Shown: piece after piece, positions 24,010 to 37,024 of the stretch
How the letters are laid out: each line of letters opens with the position of its first letter
Numbering within the stretch: position 1 is the first letter of the stretch
Assembly: GCA_014281115.1 (NCBI GenBank)
Contig: JACONQ010000018.1
Location: forward strand, 1,116,001 to 1,180,000
Source of the DNA: Laburnicola sp. R22_1
Lineage: Eukaryota; Ascomycota; Dothideomycetes; Pleosporales; Didymosphaeriaceae
Reading direction: 5' to 3'
DNA length: 64,000 nt
The notes under the pieces: model-generated
The model's input: the letters and a program-made list of their open reading frames with translations, nothing else
Told to the model about the DNA's origin: nothing
The model's database searches: none
Program-made: the position numbers and the translations under genes

Positions 24010-24150
24010 GCGAGCTTAGGCTAACACGCTAATCCCTTTTTATTAAACATTTTAAAACGCTTTTCTGTGTCAATAACAGCAGGAGGGATAACTGCTATTA
24101 TTATAATAATTTTATTAGAAACCTCTTAGTCGCAAAACAAAAACCCATAC
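24010..24150. repeat. Family A tail, isolated copy
   Basis: GCTTAGGCTAACACGCTAAT, CCTTTTTATTAAACATTTTA, a short dyad around AGCAGGAGGGATAACTGCT, then ATTAGAAACCTCTTAGTCGC. It is the same tail that ends family E, but without the E body. Confidence 0.6.
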
Positions 24151-25009
24151 TACTCTAAAAGGCCCTTAGACAACTATATAAGTTTTTAAACAAGCTCTAT
24201 AGACTTTACTTTAATATAGACGTATTTTATATAAGATTAGAGCTATTTAGATACCTAATTATAGCCCATACGCAGTAGTTTCCTATTGCTCTTATAGCTC
24301 TTTACTAATAATATATTAGCTTATTAAGTAACTAATCCCTTATATATACTAAATTTAATAGCATTAATCACATTAAGAAAATATTCTAAAGTAAGGTCTT
24401 ACTTATTAGATAGCTTCTTATTTATTAGCAGGCGCGTTAACTTATTATTACTACTATTAATAGCTCTCTAGAGTTATTAGCAGAAATAGTTAATATTTTA
24501 GTTGTAATAATATATATGTATATTTAGAAAAGTAAGATCTTTAAGCTTTATAATACTAGTAGCAATAATCTAGTATTTACATGCATAAGTAGAGGGCTTG
24601 CTAGTACGTTTAGGTATTTTACCAAGGAAAATAATCTATAATTTTTAATATATTTAGGTAGTATTATAGTAGGTTGGATTATTAAGCCTATTTAGCGTGT
24701 TAAGCTAGGTAGGCCGTGCGTAGCACAGCCTTTTTGCTAGAAAATTATAATTATAATCGTTCGGGCCAAGTAGTACATAGAAAAAAAGGTTATAGCTAGA
24801 TTTTCTTCTACTATAGTATAGTGTCGAGATGTAGCTTTGTTCACAAATAAAAATTTTATAATTTTAAGTTTACTTTATTTATTTAATACTAAAATATAAG
24901 TATAAATTATGTTACTAAAGTTTAAGTATCTTATTTCTAAGTTATATTTATATACTATAATAACTTAACTACCCGATTTATATACTTTTATTTTATTATA
25001 TAGTTTGTT

Positions 25010-25760
25010 TATAACTAAGAGAAGGTTGGCTTGCCAAATACCTTTTTTAACCTTTTATTAGTTTGAGATTAAAGTAAATTAAAATGAAAGATTATATGTA
25101 CTTTATATAGCACCTAATTCTAATTAAAAACTAACCTTACATATCTAATAACGCAATAATAGTTTAAACTTTAAACTTACTCGCACTTTGCCTACGTCCT
25201 ATAAGCTTCTAACCTATACAAGGTTTACTTCTACTGTATATAGTCTATTTAGCTTATTACTACTACTATTATTAGTTATCTACGCTTACGCCACTACGCA
25301 GCGTACTTATTTAAATAAGCTAACTTTATAGTAATAATAGTAATAATATCTAGAAGGATTATACAGATCTATATAATGCTCTTATTATACTAGACCTTAT
25401 TAATAAACACCTTATTTTTTATCTTTTACCTCCTCTTTTAGATTAAGTTACTAATAAGGAGTAATTACATCTACTAAAGTAGGAATATAGTTTTTTTTAG
25501 TTTTTAAGAACTAGATAAGCTGCTAACCTAGCTAGTATACAAGGATCGCCTTCTAGATAGTTAGGTATACTAGTCTCCTATAGATAATTATTTTATAGAT
25601 AGAATAGAACTTTAGTATTAGTATTATCTTAGTAGTAGCAACGCAAATCTTTAGTATATACTTTTTAGTAACAGTAAGTACTTTTTTAGAAATAATACTA
25701 ATACCTAAATAGATAGTAAGGTATAGGCGTAGAGTAATAGTAGGGATTTTATTAAAAATA
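25010..25760. repeat. Family F, copy 1
   Basis: It starts near GGTTGGCTTGCCAAATACC. It matches 27475-27952 and then 35208-35840, the two halves of another copy split by the Gypsy element, and matches 20340-20590 inverted. It gives the uninterrupted version of the Gypsy insertion site (AGCTGCTAACCTAGCTAGTA). Confidence 0.6.
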
Positions 25761-27474
25761 ACCCCCTCCTAGGCAAGAGTATAAACTGCCTATACTTATT
25801 CGATTTTTGAGTGGCCTTACTACGTTTAATTACTGCTTTTTTTTAGTGCGTTATAGCGCCCACGTGACATTATATAATATTATGTAACATTACGTTACAT
25901 GTGCACTAAGCCCTAGGACCTAGAGCGCGTTAAAGTTTTACTAACATTTCTCCTTCTAGCTTTTAAGACAGTAAATAAACTTATAATAATAACACCCTCA
26001 CTTATTTGCCTGCCTACTACCTTACTAGATAATAGATAACTTACTACACGCACGCTCTACTACTACTATAATATATAATAAATTGCGCGCGCGCTACCTA
26101 CTTCTAACACTAAATAGTACTTTACTATCCTCTACTAATAATCTATTAATCTTTAGAATACTTTTCTAGCATTAACCTTACTCTACCTATCTCCTTAGAA
26201 ATCCTATAGTATAAGCGTGCATCTATATATACCTAACACCTCTTATAGCCACTCTATATAGATTTTACCCTAGAAATTATACTATAGCTTTTTTAGGTTA
26301 TATAGCCTTACGTTATTCTTTTAGAGCCTCTTATAACCTTTGCCTATCCTCTTCTACTACCTTTAAAAATATATCTAGTAACTCTTATTAATATAGCTAA
26401 GTATAAGGTAGCTAAACTAGTAGAGAGCAAGCTACAAGTTAAAATCCACAGTCCTATAGTTATTATCGCCGTAGGTCAAACTAGCTAAGGCGATCTATTT
26501 ACTACACAACTTATATTGTACCGCTATATTATTAGCGATATTAGAAGGTGTTTAACCTTTGCTATACTAATCCTAGCTATCTCTATTATTATTATCTTTC
26601 TTATTGTATACGTATAGACGTGTAACTGCCCGCCTAGTAGTAATAGTATTATTAGGGTAGGGAATAGCTATATTAAATTGTAATCTTAAGGTCTTGTACA
26701 AAGATTAAATATACTATATAAGAATAGAGTTGTGTAAGGATAGATAAAGACTTAATCTATATCTAGTTATAGATTTTTATACTTTGTGCGTAGGCAATTA
26801 CGTTACGTTATTGTTGTTAACTTTAGTACCTATAGACTATAGTATAGCTTGTAATTAACTCTATAAGGGACCGGCTAATTTGCATATGCTTAATAGTGTT
26901 CCTAAATAGTTGCCAAACTAGTCTTATTGCTTTACCTTAATATATGGTGTTTTTTAGCACACCTATAGCTTTCTCTTATAGTGTTATACTGTATATAGAA
27001 CGTGCGCGAAGTATTCTTTATAATTAAAAATAACCTTAATATAGTAATAGAGTAATAGTGTATCTAGTATATATTACTATTATTCTACTACTTATAAGAA
27101 ATAGTATATACCTATTAATATATTAATATATATTATTTATAATAATCTAGATAGTAGTTTATAACTTAAAATAGTAAAGGAAGAATAGATAACTATAGCA
27201 TTATTGCGCTAAAGTTTTATTCCTCTCTTAAAGTTCTACGTAGCCTCTTTATAATAACTTTGTATATAGAAGCTATGCGCGCTAAGACTACTAAGCTTAC
27301 TTAGTAGTTTAAACGCGCTTTTTTTATAATTTGCTTTTTATGATCTTTTTAATTACTAAGCAGAGGACTCTGCTTTTTTATTATCTTATTTAAGATAAAA
27401 GTGTTAAAACTATATTAGTAAGCAAAATAAATAATGTAATAATATATTAGAATTTCGCTCTTATAATAAAAGAG

Positions 27475-27952
27475 CGTTGACTTACCAAACACCTTTTTTA
27501 ACCTTTTTTTTAGTTTGAGGTTAAAGTAGGTTAAGATGAAAGGTTATTATATACTATATACAACACCTAATTCTAATTAAAAACTAACCTTAAATATCTA
27601 ATAACGCAATAATAGTTTAAACTTTAAACTTACTTACATTTTACCTATGCCCTATAAGCTTCTAACCTATATAAGATTTACTTACAGCGTATATAGCATA
27701 CCTAGCTTATTACTACTACTATTATTAGTTATTTACACTTGCGTACTAGATAGGCTAACTTAATAGTAATAATAGCTAGAAAAATCTTGCGGATCTATAT
27801 AACACTCTTACTACACTAGAGCTTATTAATAAAGACCTTATTATCCTTCTTTTATATCTCCTACTAGAGAATTCTAGTACTAATAAGAAGTAATTACGTC
27901 TACTAGAGTAGAAATATAGCGCTACTATCCTTTATAAACTAAACTAGCTGCT
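27475..27952. repeat. Family F, copy 2, left part (split by Gypsy insertion)
   Basis: It matches family F copy 1 from about 25020 and stops at the 5' LTR of the Gypsy element. The last five bases, CTGCT (27948-27952), are the left target-site duplicate. Confidence 0.7.
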
Positions 27953-28171
27953 TGTTAGAGATTGCTGCCCATTGGCCCATTGGACCTCTGGTCGGTCCGA
28001 CGTTAATTCGACCCGATCGGCCCAACGTTAATTCGGCCCCGCGCGCTAGTCTTAATTAGGTAGTACTAGCGCGCCCTTAGGGCTACTGCTACATAGGTAG
28101 TATGCGGCACCTAGTATTCTTATTATAGCAATTTAATCTATTTAACTATTAAGCCTAATTACTCTCTTATA
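27953..28171 (+). repeat. Gypsy 5' LTR, 219 bp
   Basis: It starts TGTTAGAG and ends TCTTATA, where the 3' LTR has TCTTACA: a CpA to TpA change at the terminal dinucleotide. It retains the CpG-rich GCGCGCTAGTC block. Confidence 0.92.
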
Positions 28172-28379
28172 TTATACTAGGTTAATAAAAGCACGCTTAC
28201 AACTAAGCGATAAGCTATAATAGGCTTTTAATTAACTAAATTATAACTCGCGATAACATATATTACGCTCTTATAATAAGAGAGACCGCACCTATAATAG
28301 TGCATAGCTAGGCTTAATAATCTCAAACTGTTAGTTAAGCTTAATAACACTACTAGTGTCACTAATAAGATGGCAAATC

Positions 28380-30130
28380 GCGGTAATATTCTAGGCGGGG
28401 GGCGCGCGAGTAATGCGGCACAGAACTTAGCAACCTAATTAACTCTTAGTGCAATATAGACTCTGGTTGCCCCTTGTATTATAGAAGACTTAGATAAAGA
28501 AGATTTAAACATACTTAGTGGTGGGGCTAGTAGTAAGTAGGTGACTATAAATAGCTAGCTAATAGAAATTCCTATAAAAGAAGGACCTGCGGGGCCTGTA
28601 AACTCTAAGATAGTAAGCTATCCTAAATTAATAGTAGACAGACTGTCGCGTGGTTAGCGCTGTGGCTCTAGCAGGAAGTCTATCTTCGAGGTGGTTAACT
28701 AGCCTACTAAGGATACTTGGCTTCGACTTATATATAATAAGGACACTAACGCTTCACTACTTTACTTTAAGGTTCTTTATGCACTCTTAGAGGGAGCTGT
28801 ACTAGAATGGGAAATAGTGGCAGATATTTGCAATAGTAACTTACTCTAGGAAGCAACCTCTGCCTATAGATAGCCCATAGTGTTGTTTAGTTATTTTATT
28901 AGTCATGCTAATAGCGCTGCTAAACTAGAAGAAGAAGTCTATTAAGGACTATAGTGTAAGGAGAGATTAGAGAGTCGTATTACTAGTATCTCTAATCTTA
29001 CAGAATAGGCGCGACTATTATTATTAGAGATAGAACATAATGCGCGAGTTAAGTAATATTGCTTAGAATAGTACCAGACTTAGATTATAGAGGCTCTTGT
29101 GCGTATTAACTAGCTAAAGGAATTAAAGGACTTATACTACACGCGCTATAAGAAGTAGGAGTAGAAAGTTGCCAACCTAGAGGAATAATTACGGACAATA
29201 TTATTTTACTCCACCTAATATTCCCGTGTATATAAAGCAAGATTTAAACCCTAATAATCTTAAGATAATTTAATAGCAGCGAACCCAAGTGTACGCCGCT
29301 TCTCACGCAGGTACTGTGCGACCTATAGTTACTACCATGGCCCGAAACGCTTGCAGAAATACACCTGATGGATAGTTAATATCCGCGCTTATGGGTATTA
29401 GTTAGGCCCCAGGTTATTAACTGCGCGAGCCTAATAAGTTTAAGAGTTCTAAGGACTAAAAGAACTATAAGCCCTAGAAGAGCTCTATACATACCTATCT
29501 AAGCGCCTACAATTATGTCTTTATAACTAAGTACGCTAAGATAGAGTTTATTTTTAATTATATGCTAGATGTTACCTATTAGTGTCTTAAGCACTATATG
29601 GATTTTAATAAACCTAGTGCCTTCTAGTTAGTAGAAAATATCTTCGATATGTTAGATTGTAGTTACGTAGCAGTGGATCCTATGGGTAAGGCATACGCGA
29701 CTATACAGGGTAATTAGTTATGGATTAGAGACTAAGAGAGCTTTGAGGAATAGTTATCCCACTTTAAAATTGCGACTGCACCCATTAATATTTCGAATTA
29801 ATAGAAGACTATTACTGCCATCTACCTCTTAAAACCTTCTTGCCTGAAAGCGGATAAACAATAGTCTAATTTCGATTTATGGGCCTCCTTTATTAAGAAG
29901 ATCTACTACTAGGCTATGATTTTAAAACTGTAGGGTCCCGCGCCCAAAGCAAGCGATACTAGCAACCGTAGTGGTTGTGGCGAGAGAAGTTAGGGAGGAA
30001 ACACCATGGGTAGCAATAACAATATCTTGGGCTGTACTAATACCCAGGTAAAGTTATTAATAGACAAAGGGCAATATATTAAGTGTAGTAAAACGGGACA
30101 CTATTACAAGAATAAAGACGCGTTGTATAA
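28380..30130 (+). pseudogene. Gypsy Gag, RIP-inactivated
   Basis: A protein-like but stop-riddled stretch between the 5' leader and Pol. At about 30070-30120 it has a zinc-knuckle remnant, read as QYIKCSKTGHYYKNK: one Cys, Gly and His of the CCHC pattern remain, while the first Cys reads Tyr. The knuckle codons lie in a different frame from Pol (a -1 relation), as expected where Pol is made by frameshifting, if no indel lies between. The 5' boundary is approximate. Confidence 0.7.
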
Positions 30131-30493
30131 GGGAAAAGCGTAGTAGCCAGCTAACAAAATTAAGGCTCTTGTTAACGCTAGTCTTACAGTGGTTAATATT
30201 GCTCCCTCTTTGTCTCTAGCTCTCTCTATATTAACTAAGACTAATTATTTAGAAAACTAGATATCCCTATTAAAAGTTATTAGTAGGGACCTAAGTTATT
30301 ACTAAAACTTATACACAAAATTAAGGAGCTAGAGCTCTAGTTAACTTAACGATTCTTGCAGTCCTAGTAGATTGTTAAGTTACGCACTAACTTGCTTAAC
30401 AAGATAACTCTATTAATTTATAAAGCTTAGTTTGTCTTTAAGTGTTAACTATAGTCTACTAATAATGCTAAGACTACTATTAACAGTCTTATA

Positions 30494-33400
30494 GACTTAG
30501 GTGCGATGAATACATACGTTAGTTATAACTATATCTCTAGAAGAAAACTACGCATAGTTACCCTTAATAAGCCAGTCTAATTGCGCCTTAGCGATAGTGT
30601 AATAAAGCAAGTACTTACAAAAGTAGCTATGCTGCTAGTGTATTATAGGGACTATTTTAGTAAAGAACTAGCATACATTATTAATATAACTAGGTATAAT
30701 ATTATTTTTGGCATATTCTGGCTAAGTGTACATAGCTCTAATATAGATTGGCAGGATAAGATAATAATATTTAACAAACTCTTTTACATAAGCAATTGCT
30801 ATATAAAGGGTCTTTTAGTTATTATTACTAGTAAGGAATATTAATAGCAGTTACTAAAGCCATCTACGCTAAACGCAGCTTACGCTAGAATGGACCTTAT
30901 AGTTATCTCTGAATATGCTGCCTCTTTTATAGCACTTCGCTTAGATTATTATATAATATAGTTATACCCCAAGCATATATAGCAACTAGAAGAAATTAGT
31001 AAGTCTATAAACGAAGTAGGTAAGTTGGCAGACGCCGCTAATATTAAAGTCATGTTTGCGTAGTTGTTTTGTGTGGATCTTACTGCCTTAACTTAAGAAG
31101 ACTTTAATAAGTTTTATTAGAAGATAAACCAACCTAATAAAATAAAGGAGGAGATTATTAAAATATTGCCTACATAGATTTAGGATAAATGGCAAGCTTT
31201 TATGGTTTTAGATGAATAGTTACTACCTTATCGCCTAGGTGTTAACTACGAGATTAACCTAAAGCCTAGGGCTAAGCACTCCGCTGCCCGCCTATATAGT
31301 ATGAGTAAGAAGAAAGCTCTTACTATAAAGGCGTACGTTAATAAGAAACTAAGCACTAGTAAGGTCCATTGCAGCTTGTCTAACTTTGCAGCCCTAGTAT
31401 TAGTAGTGAAGAAACTAAATAATAGGTTGCGTATATGTGTTAACTATTAATAACTTAATACCGCCACTATAAAAAATAAGAATTCACTGCCTAATATTCG
31501 CAAGACGCTGTCTTAACTCTCTAGCGTATAATAGTTTAGCGTGCTTAATGTTATCGCGGCCTTCTATAAGGTATGAATCTAGGAGGGAGATAAGTATAAG
31601 ATCGCGTTTGCCACGCAGTACAGCCTATTTAAGTACCTAGTTATGCCTTTTAGACTATATAACGCCTCAGCAACGTTTTAGTTATATATTAATAAGACTT
31701 TGTAGGAGTATCTTAATAAGTTTTGCTCCGCATACATTAACAATGTCCTTATCTTTAGCTAGACCTTGGCGGAGCATAAGGACCACGTCTAGAGGGTCTA
31801 CTAAGAACTTAAAGACGCAGGCTTGTATCTAAATATTAATAAGTGCGAATTCGCTGTTAAGAAAGTTAAGTACCTTAGACTCATCCTAACTATGTAGAGG
31901 ATTAAAATAAATCCCACCAAGGTCCATATTATTACAGAGTGGCAACTTCCAACTAACGTATATGAGGTATAGTCGTTCTTAGGCTTTGCGAACTTCTATA
32001 GGCGCTTTATTATTAGCTACTCTAGTTTGGCTAGGTTGTTAATAGACTTAACGCGCAAAGAGGCCTTCGCTAAGTTCCCTCTGGACCCACAGAGCTCTGC
32101 TGCCAAGGCTTTTAAACAACTAAAGAACGCGTTTATAATTACACTAATCTTAGCGCATTTTAACCTAGATTTAGAGACGTGGGTTAAGAGCGACGCATCT
32201 AACTTTGTTGTTGCTGCGGTGCTATCTTAGATGCATAATAGCGTGCTGCGACTAGTTGCTTTTATATCCATAAAGATAATATCTATAGAGTGCAATTACG
32301 CAATTTATAATAAGGAGCTCCTCGCTATTATTAAGGCGTTTAAGAAGTGGCGACCTAAGCTGTCTAACGGCTTGTTAATCAACGTTATATTGAATTATAA
32401 AGCCTTAGAATAGTTTATAACTATAAAGTAGTTAAACTAAAAGTAGGCACGCTAGGTAGAGTTTCTTTTAGAATTTAATTTTAAGATTGCGTATTAACTA
32501 GGTAAGTAAGGTGGCAAATCCGACTTACTTACCTATTGCCCAGATAATCTGCCTCACAATATACTTAACAACTAGCTTTAATATTAGTTATAAATAATAC
32601 TCATACCTAACTATATTAAATCTATCCCACTAGTAGTTACCTACAAACCTATTCTAACAACAGTTACTATACGCACTAAGCGTTCAAAGAAGGGAGCAGT
32701 GCACGCTATATACTTAGCCCGTATAATAATAGAATTAGAAGACTTAGTGGTAAACCTAGCTATAATACTATACTATCTTAGTAAGGAGGTACTTATTAGA
32801 GATAGGACAGTTAACAACAAGCCTCTAGAAAGTCGCGTGGGTGGTTTGCCAGGACAGGCTAACAGCCCAGACAAGAATTTGTCCTTTGGGAATTACGCTA
32901 GTATGGTTAACTATCTAAAAAAGGTTACTACTAAGAACACTATTCTTTAACAAATTATTAAGGCAAAGTGTAATAGCATGCGTTAACTTCTTACTAACGT
33001 TATTTATACCCACTATATTAAGATAGAGTTGCAAGACTGCATAGTAGAAAATGGCCTATTATACTATTATAATAGGATTATCGTGCCTTTTAACGAGGAC
33101 GTCCGTACGGCCGTCGTACGCTCTTGCCATAAGCCTCCAAGTGTAGGACATGCCGGTAAACGCGGCACTTATTATAAGGTTAGTTAGTATTACTACTAGC
33201 CAGGCATAATAGACATAGTTGCCTAGTTTACTTGCGATTGCGTTACTTATTAGCATTTAAAACTATTTAAGAACTAAAAATAAGATTTACTTCGCCTATT
33301 ACTAGTACCTTAGCGTTTCTAAAAGAATATTTCTATTAACTTTATTACACTACTGCCTAAGTGTACGCGCGGCGAAATTACATACCGCCATATTATAGTT

Positions 33401-34450
33401 GTTGTAAATTAACTCTCCAAACAATACAAATATATTACACTACTATTACTTAATATTAAAGTTATTATTAGAGCCTTTATTAAGTATGTCTAGAGAGAAG
33501 AAGGTTTCCCTAACACTGTTATCTCTAACTATGGGACCTAGTTCACATCTTACTTTTAGAAGGAGCTCTGCTAAAGTGTTAGGACCTAACTCGCGTTTAC
33601 AATAGCCTTTTACCCTAAGAGTAATAGACAGACGGAGATTATAAATACTATTCTAAAGGCATACTTATGCTGCTATATTAACTATACGTAAAATAACTAG
33701 GTTAACTAGCTACCTATTACTTAACTTGCAATAAACTATAAGAAGAATATTTTAACTAGTGTTGCGCTGTTGCTTATAACCAAAGGCTACCTTCTATAAT
33801 AGGGCTTCGAGCCTATTATATTAGTAACTACCACAGACTATTACAAGCGGATATAGCGTAAAGACGCCTAATATATAGTCTAGCGTATTAAGAATGTTAT
33901 ACGCTTTATAAATAAGAACCTAGCCTAGACTTAGTTAAAGATAGAGTTTTACACTAATAAGAAACATTAACCTGCACTAGTATATAACGTTGGTAATATG
34001 GTTCATCTTAACGCCTGTAATATACTAACGCTGCGTCCTAATAAAGATCTGAACGTTAAGAACCTGGGGCCATTTCCTATTGCTAAGGTTTTTAATAACT
34101 ATATATATTGGCTAAAACTTCCCACTAGTTACTGCAATATTCACTCTTAGTTTTATACCTAGTTGCTATATAACGCTCCCAACGCTATTTAGCTTCCTAA
34201 TAGGAAAGGTATAATTATAACTATCGCGCCTATTAATCCACTAGTAGGATTATAAGATTATTACGTTAACTTTATAGTTAATAGTAAGATGTACCGCTAC
34301 TATAAGGATTCTTTAATAGGTAATAAAGAACTGCTTATGTATAAAGTAAAGTATAAGAATTCCCCTAAGTGAAATGCTAACCCTAAATAGCAACTATATA
34401 TAGATATGTTAGGCTATAAGAAAGCCGCCGAATCCTACCATCGCAATAAT
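30494..34450 (+). pseudogene. Gypsy Pol (PR-RT-RH-IN-chromodomain), RIP-inactivated
   Basis: Protease: DLGA at 30494-30505 where DSGA is usual, followed by the flap and YNIIFGIFWL. Reverse transcriptase runs about 31200-31900 with its catalytic box read as YINN (31733-31744) in place of YVDD. RNase H starts at DASNFVVAAVLS (about 32190). The integrase zinc finger (HKPPSVGH...CDCVTY) spans 33125-33265 with the last Cys changed to Tyr. In the integrase core, two Asp codons read Asn (VVVN and VISN) while the Glu near RQTEIIN remains. A chromodomain-like segment starts at 34337. Many TAG stops fall where Trp or Gln is expected. It cannot encode a working product. Confidence 0.88.
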
Positions 34451-34970
34451 AATAGCAGACTAGGTCCGCACGCACTATACTAGGACCTGGCTTTATATAA
34501 GGATCTTATAGTAACGTACCTAACGGACAATAGAGTAGAGGACCCTAAGCCCTTTATGGCCCCCACGTACGCACACGCGTGGGATCTAGATACCTCTTAA
34601 GATGACATTATGCCGCGAAGCTACTAGGATGGGTATGTGGAGCGCCCGCTAACTGGCTCTTTTAGACAACCTGGGTGGGTAATATATCTCTCTTTAGGTT
34701 ACACCTAATGGCGACGCCGAGATTGTCTTATTTAGACGTAACCACTATAACGTGCAGTAGTAGGGCGCTTACTTTACTAGCTTGTATACTAGAAGAGGTT
34801 ATCTAATAGTTGTTTCACTTATTATAATGTTTTTAAATAGTCTTAAATAGTTCCAAATAGTCTATAATAGTTTATAATAAATTATAATAGTTTATAATAT
34901 TTGTTAAGCCATATAATTAGCGCCTCTGGCATATTTTTTCTTAGTTTGCTTTGCTAGAGCTAAGGCTTTT

Positions 34971-34985
34971 AAAGGGGGGGGGGGG
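34971..34985 (+). other. Gypsy polypurine tract
   Basis: AAA followed by twelve G, three bases before the 3' LTR: the primer for plus-strand synthesis. Confidence 0.85.
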
Positions 34986-34988
34986 TAA

Positions 34989-35207
34989 TGTTAGGGATTA
35001 CTGCCTATTAGTCCATCGAACCTCTGGTCGGCCCAACGTTAATCCAACCTAATCGGCCTAACGTTAATCTGGCCCCGCGCGCTAGTCCCAATTAGGTAGT
35101 ACTAGCGCGCCCTTAGGGCCGCTGCTATACAGGTGGTATGCGGTACCTAGTATCCTTATTATAGCAATTTAATCTATTTAACTATTAAGTCTAATTACTC
35201 TCTTACA
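34989..35207 (+). repeat. Gypsy 3' LTR, 219 bp
   Basis: The same length as the 5' LTR. In the first 62 bases the two differ at about 11 positions, all of them transitions. Confidence 0.92.
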
Positions 35208-35840
35208 CTACTAGCCTAACTAGTATATAAGAATAGCCTTATAAATAGTAAAGTATACCTATCCCTTATGCTAGATAAGTATTTTATAAATAGAATAGAA
35301 CTTTAGCATAGCTATATTAGTAGTAGTAGTATAAAACTATAGTATATACTCTTTAGTAAGAGCAAATACTTCTTTAGTAATAATATTAATATCTAAATAG
35401 ATAGTAGAGTATAGAGTAATAGTAGGGGCTTTATCTAGAATAACTTTAATAATATAGTAATAAAGTAATAAATATATATCTAGTACGTATTACTCTTATT
35501 CTACTTATAAGTATAGTAGTATATATCTATTAACATATTAACTTATATTATTTACGAGAATTAGAATAGTAAAGAAAGAATAAATAACTATAGTATTATT
35601 ACGCTAGAGTTTTATCCCTTTCCTAAAGTTCTAAGTAGCCTCTTTATAAAAACTTTGCATATAGGAGCTGCGCACGCTAAAAGCGCTAATCTTACTTAGT
35701 AGTTTAGACGCACTTTTTTATAATCTTTTTAATTACTAAGCAGGAGGCTTTACTTTTTTTGTCATATTATTTAAGATAAAAGCCTTTGTCGTTCTATGTC
35801 TAGATAGATAATTTAACAATACATAATAAAAGATAAATAG
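35208..35840. repeat. Family F, copy 2, right part
   Basis: It begins with CTACT (35208-35212), the right target-site duplicate, then CTAGCCTAACTAGTATATAA, which continues the family F copy exactly where 27952 left off. It ends in a foldback-B arm at about 35720-35830. Confidence 0.7.
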
Positions 35841-35867
35841 ATAAATAACTATAAGCTACCTAAAATA

Positions 35868-35957
35868 ACTAAAATAGTTATTCCGATAATAAGTTACAAT
35901 TAAAGCCAAAGTTAACTTTAAGTATCACATAAAAAGTTTACTAAAAGATAACTTCTT
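35868..35957. repeat. Direct repeat flanking the transposase remnant, left copy
   Basis: Shares AAAGCCAAAGTTAACTTTAA and AAAAAGTTTACTAAAAGATA with 36928-37024 in the same orientation. The left copy replaces the expected 3' part of the transposase. Confidence 0.7.
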
Positions 35958-35969
35958 GCAGATTTCTTA

Positions 35970-36850
35970 GAATTTAAGCGACTTATAGCTCTTATAGCTA
36001 TTAAGTATAAGCAGCTAGCGCGCGCCTACTCTACGCGCTGCTATATACTTAATAAAGTGCTGTAGCCAGGCAATACCAAGCTTATTAGTAGTCTAACCAT
36101 TATCGCTGAGCCTAATAGTCTAGTCGCCTAGTATATCCTCGCCCTCATACTAGGCAGAGAGGTAATACTAGCCAGCGAAAATAACAAAGGGCAGGATTGC
36201 CCACCCAGCAGCGTTAATTCCATAGATCACTGTAACCCATTTGCGATTGCCTAGCTAGATTGCTTTTGGCTAGCTACGTCTCTCTAATCCTATAACAACT
36301 AGCTAGGAGGATATCTTGCCTATTAGAAAGCCAGTCTCGTCGAAGTTAAAGGTGTCCTCGTTATAGATACCATAGGTGGCCTTCGTACGCGCTACGAGAT
36401 TAAACCAGCGTTGTATAGCTTCTAGATCCTCGCAGAGTACTCTCTAGTGGTTGTACGGTCGATTAAACCGCGTAGTAAGGCTGTCTATTCGCTTGACAAA
36501 GTTTCTAGGCCACTGTTAACTAATCTGGCCACTGCCGCGCTTAGCGAGCAACTTATCCGCCATATTCCGCATAGCTTCTAGAGTAGGCGCAAATTCTTTC
36601 GAATCTAGATTAAGTATATACTCGATAATCACCTCCTCTTCTAGCTTAGTAAGTTTTCTTAAGTTGGGCTGGCAATCGCATCGCGTAGGCTTCCTAGCGC
36701 GTCGGTTACGCAGCGTTAATTAGGGGATATTATAAGCCCATACAGCCTCTCGTACAGTCTAAATTTAGTTCTAATTAATAGCTAGGATAGTAAGGTAGAT
36801 ATCTACTTTGTTGTAGGGCAATTAAGTAGAAGTTAGTTGAGCTATTATAG
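35970..36850 (-). pseudogene. Pogo/Fot1-type (DDE_1) transposase, truncated and RIP-mutated
   Basis: The minus-strand frame shows the Psq-type helix-turn-helix (TVREAVWAYNIP then TLRNR), the CENP-B-like DNA-binding part (EEEVIIEYILNLDSKEF), and the start of the DDE domain. The latter includes NFDETGF (near 36328-36350), then GNRKWVTVIYGINAAGWAIL. The second catalytic region reads LLILNSYKSYKS, where LDxHxSH is usual, so the Asp reads Asn. The sequence ends soon after and the third acidic residue is missing. The region is less AT-rich than its surroundings, so RIP was milder or the insertion is later. It is flanked by direct repeats (35868-35957 and 36928-37024). Confidence 0.82.
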
Positions 36851-36927
36851 TTTGTAAGTGATGCGTTGTAGAAAGTTAATAAGGTGGGCGACTCGCTTAT
36901 AAGGGCGACTCGCTTATAATCTAGATT

Positions 36928-37024
36928 AAGCTATCTAAAAATAACGAAAATAGTTATGCTAATAATAAATTGCAATTAAAGCCAAAGTTAACTTTAAGTA
37001 ACGCATAAAAAGTTTACTAAAAGA
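36928..37024. repeat. Direct repeat flanking the transposase remnant, right copy
   Basis: The same 90-bp sequence as 35868-35957. It is preceded at 36887-36920 by two tandem GGGCGACTCGCTTATAA units. Confidence 0.7.

Larger units (their letters stand above)
15966..27947. other. RIP-mutated repeat graveyard
   Basis: About 12 kb of AT-rich DNA with very few CpA/TpG and no open frame of useful length. It is a mosaic of recurring families: the D arms (16355-17826 and 20783-22050, inverted), foldback-B arms, family E, family F and isolated family A tails (separate entries). The stretch 22150-22520 recurs inverted at about 25790-26000. The segment around 18900-19060 recurs inverted near 26860-27000. 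No rRNA, tRNA or host gene was seen. Confidence 0.8.
27953..35207 (+). mobile_element. Complete Ty3/Gypsy chromovirus-type LTR retrotransposon, inactivated by RIP
   Basis: A 7255-bp element with two 219-bp LTRs, a 5-bp target duplication (CTGCT/CTACT), Gag with a zinc-knuckle remnant, protease, reverse transcriptase, RNase H, integrase and a C-terminal chromodomain-like segment, in the Ty3/Gypsy order. A polypurine tract precedes the 3' LTR. Pol stays in a single frame from 30494 to at least 34340 with no net indel; it is broken only by TAG/TAA codons and missense changes. It sits in an older copy of family F. Confidence 0.93.

Noticed and set aside
15966..27947. AT-rich block as a mitochondrial DNA insertion
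   Set aside because: The CpA/TpG depletion with CpG retention, and multi-copy families with element ends, show RIPped nuclear repeats; no mitochondrial gene is seen.
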